Of a DNA stretch of 64,000 nt, positions 1-7,982 are shown piece after piece; positions within the stretch are counted from its first letter, which is position 1, and each line of letters starts with the position of its first letter. This DNA is from Bacteroidales bacterium (GTDB lineage: Bacteria; Bacteroidota; Bacteroidia; Bacteroidales; Muribaculaceae), in the NCBI GenBank assembly GCA_015061005.1, contig SUXJ01000002.1, positions 155,430 through 219,429 on the forward strand. Reading direction: 5' to 3'. Below the pieces are notes generated by a model. The model searched no databases, was not told the origin of the DNA, and was given only the letters and a program-made list of their open reading frames with translations. A program made the translations under genes and the position numbers.

Positions 1-850
1 TTTTGCACTCTTTGGTCAGAGGTATAGAGTTCGTAAACATCATCTCAGTCAGAGCACATGTGTCGATTCGTTCGCTGGCAGGGTCACTCATAATTGCATG
101 TGAACATAGCGCTCTAACACTCTGCGCGCCACATTCTTTCATCAAGTCAGCTGCTTTCGTGATAGTTCCGGCGGTATCAACCATGTCGTCAATTATGATT
201 ACATTCTTATCTTTCACATCGCCGATAATCGTCATAGTTTCTATAACGTTAGCCTTGGCTCGCTGTTTGTGACAAAGAATTAGAGGGACATTGAAATACT
301 TGGCATACGAGTTGGCTCGCTTTGCTCCACCAACATCTGGCGATGCAATTACAAGTTCTTCGAGTTTAAGGCTTTCAATGTAAGGAACAAACACGGATGA
401 TGCATACAAGTGATCAACAGGGACATCAAAGAAACCTTGAATTTGGTCTGCATGTAAATCCATTGTTATTACTCGCGTAACACCTGCCGCACTCAGCAAA
501 TCTGCCACTAATTTGGCTGCAATTGAAACACGAGGCTTAGCTTTTCTGTCTTGACGTGCCCAACCAAAATAAGGAATAACCGCAACAACCGAGCGAGCTG
601 ATGCTCGTTTTGCTGCATCAATCATCAGAAGCAACTCCATTAGGTTGTCTGAATTCGGGAAAGTGGACTGCACTAAATAGACCTCACAACCGCGGATTGA
701 TTCTTCAAACGATACTTCAAACTCGCCGTCGGCAAAACGCTGTATATTCATTTGACCAAGAGGCACACCGAGATCTTTACAGATTTCTTCGGCCATATAG
801 CGCGACTTTGTTCCAGAAAACACCTTAAATGGTGGGAGTTGAGCATTCAT
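1..850 (-). CDS. prs: Ribose-phosphate pyrophosphokinase, 3' end outside window
   Basis: Makes PRPP from ribose 5-phosphate and ATP in the cytosol, feeding purine, pyrimidine, histidine and NAD synthesis. About 283 codons are present from ATG at 848-850 (MNAQLPPFKVFSG...); the C-terminus runs off the left edge. Recognisable family segments are RFADGEFEV, YFGWARQDRK, the metal/PRPP loop VITMDLHADQIQGFF and the PRPP-binding acidic motif VIIVDDMVDTAGT, all intact. It lies 50 bases downstream of the tRNA-Leu gene on the same strand with no visible promoter between them, so co-transcription is likely. Identification is secure. Confidence 0.96.
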   Translation of the reverse strand, partial: MNAQLPPFKVFSGTKSRYMAEEICKDLGVPLGQMNIQRFADGEFEVSFEESIRGCEVYLVQSTFPNSDNLMELLLMIDAAKRASARSVVAVIPYFGWARQDRKAKPRVSIAAKLVADLLSAAGVTRVITMDLHADQIQGFFDVPVDHLYASSVFVPYIESLKLEELVIASPDVGGAKRANSYAKYFNVPLILCHKQRAKANVIETMTIIGDVKDKNVIIIDDMVDTAGTITKAADLMKECGAQSVRALCSHAIMSDPASERIDTCALTEMMFTNSIPLTKECK

Positions 851-900
851 TGTGCTGTATATTTTATATGTGTTATGATTTGGCTGATTACTTCGTTTGT

Positions 901-980
901 GCGCACGGGGGGACTCGAACCCCCACGGATCACTCCACCAGATCCTAAGTCTGGCGCGGCTGCCATTACGCCACGTGCGC
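901..980 (-). tRNA. tRNA-Leu (anticodon UAG)
   Basis: The minus strand folds into a cloverleaf: acceptor arm GCGCACG pairing with CGTGCGC at the 3' end, a D-arm beginning GGCGTAATGGCAG, anticodon arm CCAGA-CTTAGGA-TCTGG giving anticodon UAG, a longer-than-usual variable arm, and T-arm GGGGGTTCGAGTCCCCC. The 3' CCA is not encoded. It precedes prs by 50 bases and follows a strong Bacteroidota-type promoter. Confidence 0.95.
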
Positions 981-1003
981 TTGACTTTTCATTAATTCCG
1001 GTG

Positions 1004-1034
1004 CAAATTTACCACTTTATCTCAACGTATGCAA
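1004..1034 (-). promoter_or_regulatory. Promoter for tRNA-Leu and probably prs
   Basis: On the minus strand TTG (1032-1034) is followed after exactly 20 bases by TAAATTTG (1004-1011), matching the Bacteroidota -33 TTG / -7 TAnnTTTG pattern. The tRNA begins 23 bases downstream. Confidence 0.8.
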
Positions 1035-1604
1035 AAAAATTTTACTAACTTTGACATCGTGAAAGAAGAAAATTTAACATTGGAGAGCCGACTCCGGACT
1101 CTTGAAACTCGTAGAGACGCTTTCGCTGAACTGATTAGCAAGTTCAGTGAACCTCTGTATTGGCAAATACGTCGTTTGGTGATTAATCACGATGACACGG
1201 ATGACTTGCTACAAAATACTTTCATGAAAGCATGGATATCGTTAGATGCTTTTCGTGGTGATGCTAAATTAAGCACGTGGCTACATAAAATAGCGCTAAA
1301 CGAGGCCTTGACATTTCTTGACAAACAAAAAAGACATGCGACTGAAAGAATCGACAATGAATCACATTCGGTTCATCAGATAGTAGCTGATGAGTGGTTT
1401 GACGGCGATGAAGCAGCCGCAGCGTTACGTCACGCCGTGGAATCTCTACCGACAAAACAGCAAATGGTTTTTAATATGAAGTATTTTGATGAAATGAAAT
1501 ACGAGGAAATCGCAGAAATCACAGGGACGTCTGTAGGCGCCCTAAAGGCCTCCTATCATCTTGCTGTAAAAAAAATTGAACAAATTCTTCAATCATCCAA
1601 TTAA
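1029..1604 (+). CDS. ECF-type RNA polymerase sigma factor
   Basis: Sigma-70 family member of the extracytoplasmic-function group, recruiting core RNA polymerase to a stress or envelope regulon. Region 2 is clear at about residues 35-95 (DDTDDLLQNTFMKAW, then FRGDAKLSTWLHKIALNEAL); region 4 spans roughly 138-188 (LPTKQQMVFNMKYFDEMKYEEIAEITGTS, split here only by my reading). The 191-residue length is normal. Start is uncertain: a TAACTTTG -7-like box at 1046-1053 lies inside the first codons, so GTG at 1059 or TTG at 1080 may be the true start. The next gene is 26 bases on and encodes a small membrane protein, the usual place for an anti-sigma factor. Family assignment is secure; the regulon is unknown. 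Confidence 0.9.
   Translation: MQKNFTNFDIVKEENLTLESRLRTLETRRDAFAELISKFSEPLYWQIRRLVINHDDTDDLLQNTFMKAWISLDAFRGDAKLSTWLHKIALNEALTFLDKQKRHATERIDNESHSVHQIVADEWFDGDEAAAALRHAVESLPTKQQMVFNMKYFDEMKYEEIAEITGTSVGALKASYHLAVKKIEQILQSSN
1046..1053 (+). promoter_or_regulatory. Candidate -7 box for the sigma factor operon
   Basis: TAACTTTG matches TAnnTTTG, but no TTG occurs 19-21 bases upstream, so only half of the promoter is visible. It lies downstream of the ATG at 1029 and 5 bases before GTG 1059. Confidence 0.4.
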
Positions 1605-1630
1605 ACCTTTTTAATACAACATAGTCAATT

Positions 1631-2050
1631 ATGAAAAAAGGGAATATGGACACGAAACTTAATCACTCTCCGGAAGGCAATTGGCCAAAACGCAATGGTA
1701 TGACTGTACCAAACGGCTATTTTGAGGACTTTACCACCAAAATGATGGCTAAAATCCCGGAAGAGCCCGTAGTCATTGAACTCCCCAAACGCACCATGTG
1801 GCAGCGAGTAAAACCGTATGTCTATATGGCGGCGTTGTTTGCAGGCGCATATCTCATGCTCGATATTTTCAACATAGCATCAGGCCTACGAAACACCTCC
1901 GGTGAAAGCACCGTACAAATGCAAAACCTACTCGCTGATATAGTTAATACGAATAACCAACCCTATTTAGACGATTATATCTGCATTAGCGATTGCGATG
2001 TGCTTGATGCATTATTTGACGAAGGTTACGAAATTCCCGAAATTTACTAA
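1631..2050 (+). CDS. Small single-pass membrane protein, possible anti-sigma factor
   Basis: 139 residues (or 134 from the second Met). An N-terminal soluble stretch of about 58 residues, including VPNGYFEDFTTKMMAKIPEE, is followed by one hydrophobic segment (YVYMAALFAGAYLMLDIF, about residues 63-80) and a roughly 55-residue tail that would be periplasmic and carries two cysteines near CISDCD. I recognise no catalytic domain. Its place directly after an ECF sigma gene and its topology fit a regulator that tethers the sigma factor, but no zinc-binding anti-sigma motif (HxxxCxxC) is present, so that role is inference. Confidence 0.75.
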   Translation: MKKGNMDTKLNHSPEGNWPKRNGMTVPNGYFEDFTTKMMAKIPEEPVVIELPKRTMWQRVKPYVYMAALFAGAYLMLDIFNIASGLRNTSGESTVQMQNLLADIVNTNNQPYLDDYICISDCDVLDALFDEGYEIPEIY

Positions 2051-2064
2051 ATGTCTTTAATATT

Positions 2065-2559
2065 ATGAAGAAACTGCTTACTATATTCCTTGTGACCATA
2101 TTAATTGGGGTATCTGCTCCTATGAGTGCTCAAAACAATAAGCAAGGGAAGCTTGACAAAAAAGAATGGCTTCAGAAAGTAAAGAAATACAAGCATGAAT
2201 TTCTGACCGTTGAACTTGAACTAAACGAAACGCAAAGTAAGGCATTCTTCGAAGTTTATGACGCTAAGGAAGAGGAACGCACAAAGTTGGAGCGCTCTTT
2301 GCGAAAGTTTGAACGCAGCCTATCTCAAAAAATTAATGACGGCACTGCCACCGATGCTGAACTTGATTCATGTATTACCTTGCAATATAAATTTAATGCT
2401 GCAATGGCTGAAATTGACAAGAAATACGAATCAGAATTTCGTAAACACCTCACAAAAGTTCAGTTATTCAAACTGCCTCATGCCGAGCGAAAATTTATGC
2501 GCACTCTAATGGAAAACAGGCAAGCACATCGCAGCTCAAAACCTAACGACATAAAATGA
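2065..2559 (+). CDS. Secreted helical protein, Spy/CpxP-like in layout
   Basis: 164 residues with a classical signal peptide (MKKLLTIFLVTILIGVSAPMSAQ, written here in pieces: positive start, hydrophobic core, cleavage near Ala22). The mature protein is almost entirely charged helix rich in Lys, Glu and Arg, with the segment FLTVELELNETQSKAFF resembling the LTxxQ stretch of Spy/CpxP periplasmic chaperones. It sits 14 bases after the small membrane protein and overlaps the next gene by four bases. A role as an envelope-stress sensor or chaperone working with the sigma factor is plausible but inferred; the family match is by pattern only. Confidence 0.75.
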   Translation: MKKLLTIFLVTILIGVSAPMSAQNNKQGKLDKKEWLQKVKKYKHEFLTVELELNETQSKAFFEVYDAKEEERTKLERSLRKFERSLSQKINDGTATDAELDSCITLQYKFNAAMAEIDKKYESEFRKHLTKVQLFKLPHAERKFMRTLMENRQAHRSSKPNDIK

Positions 2560-5500
2560 AAAGAAATGTTATTATAGCTCTTATAATGTCAGCAATTAAC
2601 TTTTTATCGGGTTTTGGAGCAACACCTTCAAAACCCGATTTTGCTTATCCTAAAAACGTTAGTGCAAATGCTCTTAAGGACCTTAACAAAGCCTTAAAAA
2701 AACAAAATGGGCCTGCCATAGTCCGTGCTACTTTGAACTATGGCTTGGCTCAAACCGACATAAATCCGGATAATGTAGAGCAGTTTACAAACAAAATATC
2801 GGAAATCAAGGAATTGGTTAACACGCCTGTCACTATGGCAATGCTTGACTTTGTTTTAGCGGATGTGACCTCTTCCGATTCATTGGCACTAAACACGCTC
2901 ACCAAATACCGCGAGATTTTAAGACAGACCTCAGTTGAGGAATGGATTGGCACCATTGATGCCAACCCCCAATTCACACCTACCCTATATGATTTTGCCA
3001 TTCAATCGTTTCTGTCACTGAAATCTAATGACTCCATTCTAATGGATGCCATTGAATTCAATGCACAAAATCAATATCCACGCTTTATGCTTGAATTGAG
3101 TAAAGCAGAAAATTATGAATCGGTATTATCATTGTATAAGAGATTTAAAGGATTTGATGTTGAGGCTTATGCATTAAGTGAATTAGCGGATAAAGCAGTC
3201 ACCATTGCACAGCGTTCTGAAGCATATAATCTTTGCCTTGAATCCAAATCGCCATTATCCGATGTCATAGAGAGCGCAAAATCTTACTTGACACGTTCCG
3301 ATGTTCAAATATCATGCCGAAACATTGTAAAACGTAATGATAAGCTGAAAATCAACGTCAAAGCCACATGCATAAACGATGTCAGGTTATTGATACGGCA
3401 AGACAATAATACGTCAACAAACATAAAAGAGATTGATGTTAAATTCTCAGGAACAGGAGTGTTTGCCAAGGAAAAAGACATTGAATTAACCTTCCCGGAT
3501 TACGGAGAATACCTGATAATTCCCACTTATGAGGGTTATAAACCTAACACTACATACGAGATCAAAGTAGTCGTTACCGATTTCTTGCTGACTCAACAAA
3601 AATACCAAAATCAGTGTGAAGTGTACGCTCTTGATGCCGTTAGCGGCGAGTTACAAAACGATGTAGAACTACTATATACTCAATATATAACCGGTATTCG
3701 CGGCAATGATGTGTATAGTCCGAAACTCTTCAACAACAAGCCTGTGGCTCATGACACGAAACAATGGCACTCAATGAATTGCTATACTGATAGAGCCATT
3801 TATCGCCCCGGTGATGTAGTCCGATTTGCAGCAACATTATTTGAGGTTACGGAACTCAACACAAGATTGGACCAATTCTCCAAAGTTACAGCTCAACTCT
3901 ATAACACAAACCATGAAAAGGTTGATAAGATTAATTTGACGTCAGACAATTATGGAAGAGTAAGCGGCGAATTTACCATTCCTAAAGAAGGTCTTAGTGG
4001 TGCGTACTCTATCCGGATTTCCGAATATGGCTCCCATCACTTCACTGTTACTGACTATAAAATTCCAACCTTTGAAGTTGAAATGTCTGCCACTCGATTA
4101 GATTCAACCGAGGTTGTGCTTAAAGGCAAGGCAAACGGCTATAACGGATTTCCGATAATAAATGCTCAAGTCGCCATTGAAGTTTCAAAATTACCGGAAT
4201 GGGTATGGTATAGGAGCTTTAGGAACTCTGATAGGACTGTAATTGCTACTGATACAATTCAAACACAGTCAGACGGAACATTCACTGCTCGCATTAAAGC
4301 ACCGCTAAGCGGTAATCTCATTGCGTCTTGCATCGTAACATCGCCTTCCGGAGAAACACATGAAACATCTTGTTTTTTGCCAGAATGGCAATATTATATT
4401 GACGCGAATATCCCAAAGTATATAGTTGCCGGTAATGCACCTCTTATTTCCATATTCGACAGTGAGGGAAATTCGACCGATCGTAAGTTCAAGACTATAT
4501 TGACTTCATCCGCGCAAGATAAATCATTTGAACCGAATAACAACTGGGACAATATTCCTTCAGGTTCATATACTGCACTTATAAAATCTGATGGTGCCCG
4601 AGATTTCATATCACCTACATTCTATATATATCGCCCGACAGATTCAATACCGCCTTTAGAAACACCCTTGTTTATTCCAAACAGTCACGTATATTCGGGC
4701 GAGAAAATCCTTATAGGGACCTCATTTGATAATAGCCATATACTCTATACAATGTGGACTCCTGAAGCCATTATTGAACAAAAATGGTTGTCACCGAGTA
4801 AGGGTAACTTCTTTTTAGATGTCACTCTACCCGATTCCGTCAATGAAGCAACTCTGACATTCTACACTCTTCATAACTATGAATTTAGGGAAATGAATGT
4901 TGACGTGGTTCGCAGAAATATACCAAGTTCGCTTAACATTTCAATAGAATCGTTCAGAAATAATATAACACCCGGCGATGTTGAAACGTGGACTATCACA
5001 GTGCACAATGACATTGAAAAGCCGGTGGAATCGGCCGTAATACTTAACCTTTATTCGAAAGCGCTTGATGCTCTCCAACCTTATCATTTAAATTTTAATC
5101 TTCCTTTTACGTACTCATACTATAGGACACTGGACTTGAACCATCCATGGATTGACATTTGCATTTGTAAGCCGTACATAAGGCATCGCGAGCCAATGAC
5201 ACTTGAAGACCTGAATACTTCATTCGAATTATACGATATGGAATGGCCGCGTAAGTACTATATGCCCTACTATAATATGGAAATGATGCCGCGAATGTTG
5301 GCGTCTAAAACAGTGGCAAACGATACATCAAATGTTGTGTCACCCGAGTCGTCAATGGAAGAACTCGCCGACGGCAATTCAATGGAACCGGAAAATCAAG
5401 ACAATGATGTCAGAATGCCCGAGGTTCCCGTTGCTCTATGGAATCCGGTTCTTACAACAGACTCAGCAGGTGGAGCGCAAATCAGATTCATTGCACCGAA

Positions 5501-7511
5501 TGCTACTACCACATGGGTACTGAAAGCTTTGGCATATAACAAATCCTTACTATCGGGGACTTTCTCTGAAGAAATCACTTCGTCTAAGCCGGTAATGGTT
5601 CAGCCAAACCTGCCGAGATTCCTTCGTGAGGGCGATAAAATTCAACTTAGAGCCTCTGTGATCAATAATACTGCCCTTGAATCGGAAGTTAATGCATCAT
5701 TTGAAATATTTGAGCCCACATCCGAACAGATTCTATTTCAAAAAGAATTCGCATTGTCGCTCAACGCAATGTCATCTGATGTAATTTCGATCGACTATAT
5801 TGCTCCGGCAAATTCAATACTTGGAGTACGCGTTAAAGCAAATACGGGCTCTTACACCGATGGTGAACAGACCATCATGCCCGTCCTGCCAAATGAAATC
5901 TCAGTAATAACAGCCCGGTCGATATATCTTGACGCAGATTCATCTGAAACTGATATTAATGTACCCAAAGGCAGTGCAATTACTTTTACCGCAAATGCCG
6001 TGTGGCAATGTGTTGCTGCCCTCCCCGGATTGCAAACGTCTAAAGGTGGCAGTGCCTTTTCGGCTGTTAGTTCGTTATTCAGCGCTGCAACAGCTCGCGG
6101 TCTGATGCGCAAGCATCCTGAGATAGGCTTGGCTCTACATAATTGGAAGTCAAACGACTCAATTCTCATTTCTCGTCTATCCCAAAATGATGATCTTAAA
6201 ATTGCCTTGCTTAGTTCTACTCCATTTGAATATGCCGCACGTTCCGAGACCGAACAACGCGCGCGGCTGTACTTGCTGTTTGACAAGTCACAAACAGAAC
6301 AAGTAATCAATAAATCAATCCATTCTCTGGCTAAATTAGTCAGAAATGGAGGATTAACATGGACTGGAAGTGCCGACGAGCCCTCGTTATGGGTAACTTT
6401 GCGAGTCCTCTCTACGCTTGCCAATCTGAAAAGATTAGGTTACATGCCGGACAATAACAATTTGAACCGTCTCATAGAAAATGCTGTTAAATATTTGGAC
6501 TCAGAAATAGCCCGTAAATTTAACGATGATAAGAACGCTATTTTCCCCGAATATGTACTCATGCGCTCTCAATTTCCAAATATTAGACAAACTTCACCTG
6601 CCAAACGTGCTGCTCTTGCCACTGTGCAACACTTTGTAGCCAATTGGCGCGATGAATCATCTGTTGGAATTGCGAAGGCCGCCATTATTTTATATGAAAA
6701 TGGCTATCAAACAACCGCACGCAATCTCATTGAATCACTTCGGCAGCACGAAATTTGGAACTACTCGGTAATAAGCCCTTATTATCTTAAAGCATTTCAT
6801 CTGGTATTGCCTTCAGCACCCGAGGTCGATATGCTGCGCTCGGCTTACATTTCCCGACTTCACAGCATGGATTGGGGCAATCATTCCGACACGTCTGACT
6901 TGATTGCAACATTACTTGATTGCGGGACCGATTGGCTGGTTCCTGCCGCAAACGAAATTTCAGTTAAAATCAATGGTGCTGAATATGATGTGAAAATGGA
7001 TGATTATATGGGTGAATTTCGTATTAATCTGCCCGAAGGAGGAAATGTTGAAATATCTAAAGGAAATTTCCCGGCTTGGGGAGGTGTTTTCTCCAAATCC
7101 AATGATACAATTCAAACCATTGAGGCGTTTGAAACTGACAAATTGAAGATCGCTCGCACCATTGAGGGCGAAATGAAAGTCGGTGCAAAAGTAACCCTAA
7201 AATTGAGCATCACAGCTTCACAAGACCTTGATTATGTCGTTGTCCGTCAGCCCCGTTGCGCCGCTTTCGAGCCACAGAATCAATTACCTTCCACTCTTTG
7301 GCTTGGACACCTCGTTGCTTACCGAGAGCCGTGTTCTTCAGAAACAAATTGGTATTTCAATCGTATTACCAAAGGCGATACTATCATATCAGAAACATTC
7401 TATGTAACGGCACAAGGAACTTTTGCTTTAGCTCCTGCTGAAGTTCAAAGCCAATATGCCCCCGAATTTAAAGCACATTCAATAGGTCGAGAAATCTCAA
7501 TCTCAGAATAA
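2556..7511 (+). CDS. Alpha-2-macroglobulin family protein without the thioester motif
   Basis: 1651 residues with a signal peptide (hydrophobic start, Gly-Ala near residue 22). An N-terminal alpha-helical region of about 270 residues precedes a chain of macroglobulin domains; CYTDRAIYRPGDVVRF near residue 408 is the MG2 hallmark. The A2M domain (NPVLTTDSAGGAQIRF near 955, then LPRFLREGDKIQLRASV near 1015) and the C-terminal alpha-alpha-barrel (about 1150-1450) are recognisable. Where family members often carry the reactive CxEQ thioester, this protein reads ALPGLQTSKGGSAFS (about 1152-1166), with no Cys-Glu-Gln. It is therefore more likely a structural or thioester-independent bait protein of the periplasm or outer membrane. 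It is translationally coupled to the preceding gene (ATGA overlap) in a sigma-factor operon. Confidence 0.9.
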   Translation: MKRNVIIALIMSAINFLSGFGATPSKPDFAYPKNVSANALKDLNKALKKQNGPAIVRATLNYGLAQTDINPDNVEQFTNKISEIKELVNTPVTMAMLDFVLADVTSSDSLALNTLTKYREILRQTSVEEWIGTIDANPQFTPTLYDFAIQSFLSLKSNDSILMDAIEFNAQNQYPRFMLELSKAENYESVLSLYKRFKGFDVEAYALSELADKAVTIAQRSEAYNLCLESKSPLSDVIESAKSYLTRSDVQISCRNIVKRNDKLKINVKATCINDVRLLIRQDNNTSTNIKEIDVKFSGTGVFAKEKDIELTFPDYGEYLIIPTYEGYKPNTTYEIKVVVTDFLLTQQKYQNQCEVYALDAVSGELQNDVELLYTQYITGIRGNDVYSPKLFNNKPVAHDTKQWHSMNCYTDRAIYRPGDVVRFAATLFEVTELNTRLDQFSKVTAQLYNTNHEKVDKINLTSDNYGRVSGEFTIPKEGLSGAYSIRISEYGSHHFTVTDYKIPTFEVEMSATRLDSTEVVLKGKANGYNGFPIINAQVAIEVSKLPEWVWYRSFRNSDRTVIATDTIQTQSDGTFTARIKAPLSGNLIASCIVTSPSGETHETSCFLPEWQYYIDANIPKYIVAGNAPLISIFDSEGNSTDRKFKTILTSSAQDKSFEPNNNWDNIPSGSYTALIKSDGARDFISPTFYIYRPTDSIPPLETPLFIPNSHVYSGEKILIGTSFDNSHILYTMWTPEAIIEQKWLSPSKGNFFLDVTLPDSVNEATLTFYTLHNYEFREMNVDVVRRNIPSSLNISIESFRNNITPGDVETWTITVHNDIEKPVESAVILNLYSKALDALQPYHLNFNLPFTYSYYRTLDLNHPWIDICICKPYIRHREPMTLEDLNTSFELYDMEWPRKYYMPYYNMEMMPRMLASKTVANDTSNVVSPESSMEELADGNSMEPENQDNDVRMPEVPVALWNPVLTTDSAGGAQIRFIAPNATTTWVLKALAYNKSLLSGTFSEEITSSKPVMVQPNLPRFLREGDKIQLRASVINNTALESEVNASFEIFEPTSEQILFQKEFALSLNAMSSDVISIDYIAPANSILGVRVKANTGSYTDGEQTIMPVLPNEISVITARSIYLDADSSETDINVPKGSAITFTANAVWQCVAALPGLQTSKGGSAFSAVSSLFSAATARGLMRKHPEIGLALHNWKSNDSILISRLSQNDDLKIALLSSTPFEYAARSETEQRARLYLLFDKSQTEQVINKSIHSLAKLVRNGGLTWTGSADEPSLWVTLRVLSTLANLKRLGYMPDNNNLNRLIENAVKYLDSEIARKFNDDKNAIFPEYVLMRSQFPNIRQTSPAKRAALATVQHFVANWRDESSVGIAKAAIILYENGYQTTARNLIESLRQHEIWNYSVISPYYLKAFHLVLPSAPEVDMLRSAYISRLHSMDWGNHSDTSDLIATLLDCGTDWLVPAANEISVKINGAEYDVKMDDYMGEFRINLPEGGNVEISKGNFPAWGGVFSKSNDTIQTIEAFETDKLKIARTIEGEMKVGAKVTLKLSITASQDLDYVVVRQPRCAAFEPQNQLPSTLWLGHLVAYREPCSSETNWYFNRITKGDTIISETFYVTAQGTFALAPAEVQSQYAPEFKAHSIGREISISE

Positions 7512-7516
7512 ATCCG

Positions 7517-7524
7517 TATATTTG
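7517..7524 (+). promoter_or_regulatory. Candidate -7 box ahead of coaD
   Basis: TATATTTG fits TAnnTTTG and lies in the 18-base gap before coaD, but there is no TTG at the matching -33 distance. The box ends only five bases before the ATG, so a transcript made here would have almost no leader. Confidence 0.4.
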
Positions 7525-7529
7525 CAATT

Positions 7530-7976
7530 ATGAATATAGAAAAAATAGCATTTTTCGCAGGCTCATTTGACCCATTCACTATTGGTCATCAGTCAATCGT
7601 TGAACGCGCCTTGACTCTTTTTGACCGTATAGTAATCGGTATTGGAATCAATAGCAAAAAAATTGACAGCGAAGACACTCAGTGCAGAGTGGATGATATA
7701 CGCAGCATCTATGGAAATGACCCGCGAGTTGAAGTTGAGGCATATACCGACTTAACGTGGCAAGCGGCACGCCGTTGCGGTTGCACTCATCTGCTTCGTG
7801 GAGTTCGCTCTGTTGCGGACTTTGAATATGAAAGGAACCTCGCAGATGCCAATCGCAGCCTCTCGGGCATGGAAACCGTGATTCTCTACACACTGCCTGA
7901 ACTCTCATTCATAAGTTCATCTTTAGTCCGTGATCTTCGTAGTCACAACGAAGACATATCTGAATTTTTGCCTTAA
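7530..7976 (+). CDS. coaD: Phosphopantetheine adenylyltransferase
   Basis: Transfers AMP from ATP to 4'-phosphopantetheine, the penultimate step of coenzyme A synthesis, in the cytosol. The nucleotidyltransferase signature GSFDPFTIGH is at residues 10-19, and the family segments LLRGVRSVADFEYERNLA and ELSFISSSLVRDL are intact. Length (148) is slightly short of the usual 155-160, with a short C-terminus. It starts 18 bases after the macroglobulin gene and ends 6 before the S41 protease. The final CoA gene, coaE, is also in this window near 63.3 kb but far away. Confidence 0.95.
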   Translation: MNIEKIAFFAGSFDPFTIGHQSIVERALTLFDRIVIGIGINSKKIDSEDTQCRVDDIRSIYGNDPRVEVEAYTDLTWQAARRCGCTHLLRGVRSVADFEYERNLADANRSLSGMETVILYTLPELSFISSSLVRDLRSHNEDISEFLP

Positions 7977-7982
7977 TTTTTT

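Noticed and set aside
5852..6424. 190-codon open frame on the minus strand
   Set aside because: Lies wholly inside the macroglobulin gene on the other strand; composition is that of a shadow frame with no family resemblance.
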